From positions 1 through 5,798 of the forward strand of contig JAIRNN010000093.1 in NCBI GenBank assembly GCA_031257995.1: 5,798 nucleotides of DNA, given 5' to 3'. The DNA is from Spirochaetaceae bacterium (lineage in GTDB: Bacteria > Spirochaetota > Spirochaetia > Treponematales > Breznakiellaceae). Position numbers and translations under genes: made by a program. Positions 1 to 3,818 of the stretch are shown one piece after another. Every line of letters starts with the position of its first letter. Position 1 is the stretch's first letter. Below the pieces are notes generated by a model, which saw nothing but the letters and a program-made list of their open reading frames with translations, made no database searches and had not been told where the DNA came from.

Positions 1-153
1 AAGGATCGTGTGCCGGCGACAGGGCGGATGGAGAAAGAAGTATCCGCGTGGAACGCCATACGGAACGAAAAGGCACGGACCATAGACTGGCGTTTTACTG
101 CCGCCGATGCCCGGATAAAGCTTAAGAGACTTTATCCACAGTCCCATAGTTGA
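1..153 (+). CDS. IS630-type transposase, C-terminal fragment (cut by window edge)
   Basis: Frame 1 is open from the first base to a TGA at 151-153 and gives the last 50 residues of a protein; the start lies outside the window. The peptide contains W17, the R-N pair at 21-22, the block I-D-W-R-F-T at 28-33, A-D-A-R-I-K-L at 35-41 and a final R-L-Y-P. This is the characteristic tail of IS630/Tc1-mariner-superfamily DDE transposases, where a Trp-rich segment and 'FT..DAR.KL..LYP' follow the last catalytic acidic residue. The catalytic DDE/DDD residues themselves lie upstream and cannot be checked, so it is unknown whether the element is intact. The family call rests on this motif only. The gene runs in the same direction as the helicase but ends 110 bases before it, with a separate promoter between. 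Confidence 0.8.
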   Translation, partial: KDRVPATGRMEKEVSAWNAIRNEKARTIDWRFTAADARIKLKRLYPQSHS

Positions 154-163
154 CTGCCTGATA

Positions 164-181
164 GTTGTGACTTGGCACAAC
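164..181. repeat. 6-bp hairpin after the transposase gene
   Basis: GTTGTG (164-169) and CACAAC (176-181) are perfectly complementary around the loop ACTTGG. No T-run follows, so an intrinsic terminator is unlikely. The hairpin and the CCGTT that overlaps its end closely resemble the hairpin at 5477-5493 beyond the amidohydrolase gene, including a compensatory base-pair change. It may be part of the IS630 end or a dispersed palindromic repeat. Confidence 0.5.
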
Positions 182-227
182 CGTTATGCCTGTTTCGCGT
201 GCGGCATTGGGCATCCCCTCTTATAAC

Positions 228-256
228 TTGCAACTCGTAACCCTCTGCGGTATAGT
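228..256 (+). promoter_or_regulatory. Sigma70-type promoter of the helicase gene, probably giving a leaderless mRNA
   Basis: A -35 box TTGCAA (228-233) is followed, after exactly 17 bases, by a -10 box TATAGT (251-256). Transcription would be expected to start 6-7 bases after the -10 box, which falls on the ATG at 263. The GGAG at 257-260 is only 2 bases from the ATG, too close for a normal ribosome binding site, and would not be in such a transcript. The box match is seen directly; the start site is inferred. Confidence 0.6.
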
Positions 257-262
257 GGAGTT

Positions 263-2368
263 ATGCAGGATTATCTTTCTACGCTGAACCCGGAACAACG
301 GGCGGCGGTAGAGCACACGGGGAAGCCGCTTCTTATTCTCGCGGGGGCGGGGTCGGGGAAGACGCGGGTGATTACAACGAAGATTGCGTATCTGATCCGC
401 GAGAAGGGGTATAATCCGTATTCGATCCTTGCGGTAACGTTTACGAACAAGGCGGCGCGGGAGATGAAGGAGCGGGCGTGCCGGATTGAGGGGCGGGCGG
501 AGAACGCGATGTTGCGAACGTTTCACTCGTTTGGGGCGTGGTTTCTCAGGCGGAACGCGGAGGCGGCGGGGCTGTCGCCGAATTTCACGATTTATGACGA
601 TGACGACACGGCGGCTTTGCTGGCAACCATCATGGCGGGCGCGCCCAAGGGGGAAGTGCGGGCGGCGGCGGGGCGGATTGCCCGCGCGAAGGACTATTTT
701 CTCGATCCCGACAGTCTGGAGTTGCCGCTGGTTGACCATCGCAAGGAGTTTCGCGTGATCTACCGGCGTTACGAGGATCGGTTACGCGAGATTGGTAACG
801 TCGATTTCGGCGATCTTATCAAGAAGCCGGTGGAGATTTTGCGGAATAACCCGGCGATCAAGGCCCGGATACACGACCGTTTTCGGGTGATCATGGTGGA
901 CGAGTATCAGGACGCGAACATCGCGCAGTTTGAGTTGTTGCGGGAGCTTTATGCGGACGGCGCGTATATCTGTGTCGTGGGCGACGATGACCAGTCGATC
1001 TACAGTTTTCGGGGGGCGGAGGTGCAGAATATTCTCCAGTTTCCCCAGAAGTTTGACGGGGTGGACACGATCCGCCTCGTCCGCAACTACCGGTCGGTTG
1101 CGCCGATCCTCAATTTGGCGGGGATTGTCGTGAACAACAACGCCGGGCGGCTTGGCAAGGAGCTCGTCGCCGAACGGGGAGACGGCAAAACACCCCGGCT
1201 GGTCTTTGTGCAGGACCAGGACACCGAGGCGAAGTTCTGCGCGAATCTCGTGGAAAGGGCGGTTGACGCGGGGGGCGCGTATTCGGATTGGGCGATTCTC
1301 TACCGGACCAACGCGCAGAGTCTCGGTTTCGAGACCGAGTTCCTAAGGCGGCGTGTCCCCTACCGGGTGGTTGGGTCGCTCAAGTTCTACGAGCGGGAAG
1401 AGATCAAGGACGCGCTGGCCCTGCTCGCTCTGATGTGCAATCCTCGCGACGAGGTGGCCTTCCGCCGCGTGGTGAATAAGCCCGTGCGGGGTATCGGCGG
1501 GACGACGGTCGAGCGCGTTCTCGAACAGGCATCGGGGGTGGGCGGTGATCTCCTCGCGGCATTGAACGAGGCGCAGACGGGCATGACGGCCAAGGCGCGG
1601 CAGGGAGTCCAGAGCTTTCTTACGGCTTTGGACGAGGCGCGGGGTTTGCTGGCGGGGAATACGCCGTCCGATGATGACGGAGTTGCCGAGGCTGACGGGG
1701 CCGCCGAAGTTGCCGAGATTGACGGGAACGGGGTTGCGCGGGAAAAACCGGGCAAGCGGGACAAGCGGGATGCCGGGGAGAAGGGGGGCAAAAAGGAAAA
1801 GCCCGCCCGGCCCCTGTTGAAGGGCGCGGAGGGGCTGTCCCTCTGTGTCGCAGCGCTTGCCGAAGGGTCGGGGATTGCCGGGTACCATCACGCGAACGAC
1901 GACATCAAGGGCGAGTCGCGCCTTGCAAACTTGCAGGAACTGGTGAATGCGGCTTCTCTTTATCCGGCAAGCGCGGACGGTCTTGCCGAATTCCTCGAAC
2001 ACATCGAGCTTGACCGGTCAATCGAGAACGCCGAGGACAACGAGACCGATATGGTAACGCTCATCACGCTGCACAACACCAAGGGGCTTGAGTTCAAGAA
2101 GGTGATCATGACCGGCGTTGAACAGGGCGTTTTTCCCCGCTGGGATAAGCGCGATGCGGAGCTGGAAGAGGAGCGGCGGCTTTTCTATGTCGGCGTAACC
2201 CGCGCGATGGACGAGCTCTATATGACATGCGCCGAAATCCGCCGTGTCTGGGGGCAAACCCAGATGATGGAACCGTCTGTTTTCCTCCACGAAGCGCGGG
2301 ATGCCGACATCAAACTGATAGGCGACGTTCCCTGGAGCTGGGAAAATCACCGCCGGACAACGGGATAA
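263..2368 (+). CDS. UvrD/PcrA/Rep-type SF1A DNA helicase
   Basis: This is an ATP-dependent DNA helicase of superfamily 1A, a 3'-to-5' single-strand translocase family acting in nucleotide excision repair, mismatch repair or replication restart. All motifs of the 701-residue protein are present: Q-motif Gln12 in NPEQ; Walker A AGAGSGKT (27-34); Ia around TFTNKAAREM (59-68); Ib RTFHSF (85-90); II DEYQD (213-217); III GDDDQSIYSFRG (240-251); IV RNYRS (274-278); V TLHNTKGLEF (602-611); VI EERRLFYVGVTRA (636-648). ATP binding and hydrolysis should therefore be intact. The Q motif lies so near the N-terminus that the ATG at 263 is the only sensible start. An unusual charged insertion (about 467-517) sits in the 2B subdomain. 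The C-terminus stops soon after motif VI (about 50 residues), without the long tail found in PcrA/UvrD. UvrD, PcrA and Rep cannot be separated by sequence alone, so no symbol is given. Confidence 0.95.
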   Translation: MQDYLSTLNPEQRAAVEHTGKPLLILAGAGSGKTRVITTKIAYLIREKGYNPYSILAVTFTNKAAREMKERACRIEGRAENAMLRTFHSFGAWFLRRNAEAAGLSPNFTIYDDDDTAALLATIMAGAPKGEVRAAAGRIARAKDYFLDPDSLELPLVDHRKEFRVIYRRYEDRLREIGNVDFGDLIKKPVEILRNNPAIKARIHDRFRVIMVDEYQDANIAQFELLRELYADGAYICVVGDDDQSIYSFRGAEVQNILQFPQKFDGVDTIRLVRNYRSVAPILNLAGIVVNNNAGRLGKELVAERGDGKTPRLVFVQDQDTEAKFCANLVERAVDAGGAYSDWAILYRTNAQSLGFETEFLRRRVPYRVVGSLKFYEREEIKDALALLALMCNPRDEVAFRRVVNKPVRGIGGTTVERVLEQASGVGGDLLAALNEAQTGMTAKARQGVQSFLTALDEARGLLAGNTPSDDDGVAEADGAAEVAEIDGNGVAREKPGKRDKRDAGEKGGKKEKPARPLLKGAEGLSLCVAALAEGSGIAGYHHANDDIKGESRLANLQELVNAASLYPASADGLAEFLEHIELDRSIENAEDNETDMVTLITLHNTKGLEFKKVIMTGVEQGVFPRWDKRDAELEEERRLFYVGVTRAMDELYMTCAEIRRVWGQTQMMEPSVFLHEARDADIKLIGDVPWSWENHRRTTG
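1661..1813 (+). other. Charged low-complexity insertion in the helicase 2B subdomain
   Basis: Residues about 467-517 of the helicase are first acidic (DDDG, then repeated Ala/Glu/Asp) and then strongly basic (repeats of K/R with D, G and P). The family's conserved sequence resumes at about residue 521. In typical PcrA/UvrD proteins the two flanking 2B helices are joined by a short loop. The segment looks intrinsically disordered and in-frame; it is not a frameshift, because motifs V and VI follow in the same frame. Confidence 0.7.
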
Positions 2369-2390
2369 GCGTAAAACCGTTCAGATTTTT
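2359..2390 (+). terminator. Weak possible intrinsic terminator of the helicase gene
   Basis: AACGG (2359-2363) and CCGTT (2377-2381) can form a 5-bp stem overlapping the stop codon, followed closely by five Ts (2386-2390). The 13-base loop and short stem make it a weak candidate. Confidence 0.25.
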
Positions 2391-2391
2391 A

Positions 2392-2420
2392 TTGACGACC
2401 GTGCCTTTTTTGGTTATATT
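2392..2420 (+). promoter_or_regulatory. Strong sigma70-type promoter for the protease gene
   Basis: The -35 box TTGACG (2392-2397, 5 of 6 consensus) is 17 bases from the -10 box TATATT (2415-2420, 5 of 6). The predicted start near 2427 gives a 5' leader of about 60 bases containing the hairpin at 2432-2453 and a good ribosome binding site at 2475-2479. It is the best promoter in the window and, since nothing comparable is seen before vsr, it may serve both genes. Confidence 0.7.
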
Positions 2421-2431
2421 TATAGCGGTTA

Positions 2432-2453
2432 TTCCAAACCTTCAGTTTTGGAA
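2432..2453 (+). repeat. Hairpin in the 5' leader of the protease gene
   Basis: TTCCAAA (2432-2438) and TTTGGAA (2447-2453) form a perfect 7-bp stem with an 8-base loop. It lies a few bases after the predicted transcription start and 21 bases before the ribosome binding site. Its right arm belongs to the 12-base sequence that recurs inverted just after the gene's stop codon. Confidence 0.55.
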
Positions 2454-2474
2454 CAGTTACTCTATTTAGGTTTT

Positions 2475-2479
2475 GGAGG
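2475..2479 (+). promoter_or_regulatory. Ribosome binding site that fixes the protease start
   Basis: GGAGG lies 7 bases before the ATG at 2487. The alternative upstream ATG at 2448 has no such site and lies inside the leader repeat, so 2487 is chosen. Confidence 0.85.
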
Positions 2480-2486
2480 CAAGACA

Positions 2487-2900
2487 ATGAGTACGGTTTA
2501 CACGGATATTACCCTCAAAAATGCGGGGGATTTAGTGAGAGTTCAAGACGTCCACATTAAGGAAAAAGATGTCCGCCGTGTTACGGTGAACGCGCTGGTC
2601 GATACCGGCGCGGGGACGCTCGTTATTACCGAGTCTGTCCGTCAAAAATTGGGACTTGAGATCAAGGGCTCACGAAGCGCGTCCCTCGCGAACAATGAAA
2701 AGGTCTTCTGCAAGGTTACCGAGCCGGTGGACATCTCTTGGAAGAATCGGGAGACATCATGCAGGGCTTTGGTCGTCCCCGGCGAGGGCGATGTTCTGCT
2801 TGGCGCGATCCCGCTGGAAGACATGGACTTGGTGGTGTATCCCGCAAAACAGGAATTGCGGGGCGCGCATGGCGACGAGGTGGTTTGCCTCCTCAGATGA
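2487..2900 (+). CDS. Small retroviral-type (clan AA) aspartic protease
   Basis: This is a 137-residue single-domain protein of the retropepsin-like clan AA fold. The active-site signature is A-L-V-D-T-G-A-G at 36-43, with catalytic Asp39 in the DTG triad, followed by V-I-T-E at 46-49. The second family hallmark, a hydrophobic-hydrophobic-Gly motif, is seen in V-L-L-G-A-I-P-L-E-D-M-D, followed by L-V-V-Y-P. Proteins of this size carry half of a pepsin-like site and are expected to act as homodimers, each subunit giving one Asp. There is no signal peptide or membrane segment, so it is probably cytoplasmic. Its substrate cannot be told. It has its own promoter and ribosome binding site, is bracketed by an inverted repeat, and is followed 208 bases later by a vsr-like gene in the same direction. 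GC content is intermediate between the helicase and vsr. The fold is confident; proteolytic activity is inferred from the intact DTG. Confidence 0.88.
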   Translation: MSTVYTDITLKNAGDLVRVQDVHIKEKDVRRVTVNALVDTGAGTLVITESVRQKLGLEIKGSRSASLANNEKVFCKVTEPVDISWKNRETSCRALVVPGEGDVLLGAIPLEDMDLVVYPAKQELRGAHGDEVVCLLR

Positions 2901-2936
2901 GACTGTTCCAAAATCGGTATGGGATCGCCAAACGTT

Positions 2937-2971
2937 ACGCCGGGGGCGTTGCGGGGGCGGGAAACCCCCGC
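2937..2971 (+). repeat. Tandem GC-rich hairpins after the protease gene
   Basis: There are two adjacent perfect stems. ACGCC (2937-2941) pairs with GGCGT (2945-2949) around GGG; GCGGGGG (2951-2957) pairs with CCCCCGC (2965-2971) around CGGGAAA. No T-run follows the second stem. These are the first two helices of the structured spacer between the protease and vsr genes. Confidence 0.55.
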
Positions 2972-3002
2972 AGAGGGGGTAGCAGAGGGCCAAACGGAGG
3001 GA

Positions 3003-3039
3003 GATGTGGGTGCGCCTTAGCCGTAGGTGCGGACACATC
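3003..3039 (+). ncRNA. Two-tier hairpin, candidate structured RNA element
   Basis: An outer stem GATGTG (3003-3008) / CACATC (3034-3039) encloses an inner stem GCGCC (3012-3016) / GGTGC (3026-3030, one G-T wobble), separated by symmetrical three-base internal loops and closed by a 9-base loop. This regular architecture suggests a folded RNA. It is not recognised as a known riboswitch or RNA family, and function is unknown. It could equally be a DNA-level palindromic repeat. Confidence 0.35.
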
Positions 3040-3059
3040 GACCGGAGAGCGGACCGGAG
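3040..3059 (+). repeat. Short direct repeat GACCGGAG x2
   Basis: GACCGGAG occurs at 3040-3047 and again at 3052-3059, 12 bases apart, between the two-tier hairpin and the terminator-like stem. Confidence 0.5.
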
Positions 3060-3093
3060 CAAGGGGGAGACATCCCCCTCCTTTTCTCTTGCT
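3058..3093 (+). terminator. Terminator- or attenuator-like hairpin just before vsr
   Basis: AGGGGGA (3062-3068) and TCCCCCT (3073-3079) form a strong 7-bp stem with loop GACA, followed by the pyrimidine tract CCTTTTCTCTT (3080-3090). An alternative outer stem, AGCAA (3058-3062) / TTGCT (3089-3093), encloses the whole structure and would sequester the T-rich tract next to the vsr ribosome binding site. It can be read as the terminator of the protease transcript, or as an attenuator if vsr is co-transcribed. Confidence 0.5.
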
Positions 3094-3108
3094 GGAGAAA
3101 CAAAAACG

Positions 3109-3552
3109 ATGGATGTTTTAACGCCGGAACAACGAAGCCGATGTATGTCTCATATCCACAGTTCCGATACCAAACCGGAAGTGTTTTTTCGCAAGGCGTT
3201 GTGGAAGTGGGGTGTGCGCTACCGTAAAAATGTCAAAAACCTTTTTGGAAAACCCGATGTTGCCATACAAAAATACAAACTTGTGCTGTTCATAGATGGT
3301 GATTTTTGGCACGGCAACAACTGGAAGGAACGCCATTTTTCATCGCGGGAAGAAATGCTGGCCTCCTACTCCGATTACTGGCAAAAGAAAATCCGGCGCA
3401 ACATCAAACGCGACCAAGAAGTGAACGAACACTATCAAACAAACGGCTGGACTATATTACGGTTTTGGACATCTGCCATCAAAAAAGATTTGAATAGTTG
3501 CATCATTGAAACCATTGAGGCAATAAACCGCCTTAAACAGGATAACGCCTAA
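3109..3552 (+). CDS. vsr: Vsr-like very short patch repair endonuclease lacking the zinc-site residues
   Basis: This 147-residue protein matches the Vsr family, whose E. coli member nicks DNA 5' of the T in T:G mismatches left by 5-methylcytosine deamination. Conserved are Glu24, the catalytic-type Asp50 in G-K-P-D-V, the aromatic pair and His in D-F-W-H (65-68; F66 and W67 correspond to the mismatch-intercalating residues, H68 to E. coli His69), Trp91, N98, D102 and W120. By manual alignment the four E. coli structural zinc ligands (C66, H71, C73, C117) are Asp65, Asn70, Trp72 and Ser122 here, and E. coli H64 is Asp63. The ATG at 3109 is chosen because the family's sequence begins there; GGAG at 3094-3097 is a rather distant (11 bases) ribosome binding site. 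Vsr normally travels with a cytosine-5 methyltransferase; none is in this window. The gene is clearly AT-richer (about 40% GC by eye) than the helicase and amidohydrolase, suggesting acquisition. Confidence 0.9.
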   Translation: MDVLTPEQRSRCMSHIHSSDTKPEVFFRKALWKWGVRYRKNVKNLFGKPDVAIQKYKLVLFIDGDFWHGNNWKERHFSSREEMLASYSDYWQKKIRRNIKRDQEVNEHYQTNGWTILRFWTSAIKKDLNSCIIETIEAINRLKQDNA

Positions 3553-3561
3553 ATCACCATT

Positions 3562-3611
3562 AACCACAGACATTTATCACAATGAACCGCAGATGGCGCA
3601 GATGAACCCAG
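3562..3611. repeat. Degenerate 'AACC(A/G)CAGA' intergenic repeat
   Basis: AACCACAGA (3562-3570), AACCGCAGAT (3585-3594) and GGCGCAGATGAACCCAG (3595-3611) are variants of one short phrase. Similar intergenic phrases occur in many bacterial genomes; I do not know a function. Confidence 0.45.
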
Positions 3612-3627
3612 AAAAACGCTTATTTAA

Positions 3628-3707
3628 CCACGAACCTTCACGAACAGACACAAACGGCTTAAAAGGATTGTGCGGTGAAAGTTCATGTTGGTTTGTGTCG
3701 TTTGTGG
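3628..3707. repeat. Long imperfect palindrome built of CACGAAC units
   Basis: The left arm (3628-3655) contains three CACGAAC-like units (CCACGAAC, TTCACGAAC, GACACAAAC). The right arm (3681-3707) contains three units in inverse orientation (GTTCATGTT, GTTTGTGTC, GTTTGTGG). The loop is 25 bases. Several differences between arms are G-T wobble pairs, so an RNA hairpin would stay largely paired. It is probably a dispersed intergenic repeat. The rest of the 266-base gap between vsr and the amidohydrolase gene shows nothing recognisable other than the feature at 3562-3611 and the -10-like element at 3807. Confidence 0.6.
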
Positions 3708-3806
3708 CAAAAGTTCCTAAAATCCGGTCGTTTTTTGAGGATTGAGCGTAAATAACATTGCCTGGAAAGGCGTTGTGGTCTACTGGCGGTTTTTAGCGGT
3801 TTGGCA

Positions 3807-3812
3807 TAGAAT
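3807..3812 (+). promoter_or_regulatory. -10-like element of the amidohydrolase gene
   Basis: TAGAAT (3807-3812) is separated from the GTG start by exactly 6 bases (GGACGT), the same spacing as TATAGT and the helicase ATG. No convincing -35 box is seen 16-18 bases upstream (TGGCGG at 3784-3789 is poor). There is no usable Shine-Dalgarno sequence, so a leaderless transcript is plausible. Confidence 0.45.
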
Positions 3813-3818
3813 GGACGT

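Larger units (their letters stand above)
1..186 (+). mobile_element. Right part of an IS630-family insertion sequence (boundary approximate)
   Basis: This is the transposase tail plus about 30 bases of non-coding DNA downstream of it. IS630 elements duplicate a TA dinucleotide on insertion; a TA occurs at 185-186, immediately after the hairpin at 164-181, and is my tentative right boundary. The left end lies outside the window, so neither the terminal inverted repeat nor the target duplication can be confirmed. Confidence 0.45.
2446..2913. repeat. 12-bp inverted repeat bracketing the protease gene
   Basis: TTTTGGAACAGT (2446-2457) has its exact reverse complement ACTGTTCCAAAA at 2902-2913, two bases after the protease stop codon. 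With a two-base gap the match extends by three more bases (GAG) on the gene-proximal side. The two copies enclose the ribosome binding site and the whole coding sequence but not the promoter. Confidence 0.6.

Noticed and set aside
1343..2002. 219-codon minus-strand open frame within the helicase
   Set aside because: It overlaps the well-supported helicase, has no family features and no ribosome binding site that I can see.
2448..2486. Upstream ATG for the protease
   Set aside because: It lies within the leader repeat without a ribosome binding site; GGAGG at 2475 clearly serves the ATG at 2487.
2902..3093. tRNA, CRISPR repeat or integron attC site in the structured spacer
   Set aside because: There is no cloverleaf or acceptor CCA, no regularly spaced identical repeats, and no attC core-site pair that I could identify.
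3004..3108. N-terminal extension of vsr starting at 3004
   Set aside because: The extra 35 residues are Arg/Gly/Ser-rich translation of the hairpin region, and Vsr similarity begins at the ATG at 3109, which has its own GGAG upstream.
2738..3121. 127-codon Gly/Arg-rich open frame across the end of the protease and the structured spacer
   Set aside because: Its composition follows from the GC-rich hairpins, it overlaps the protease in another frame and has no credible start.
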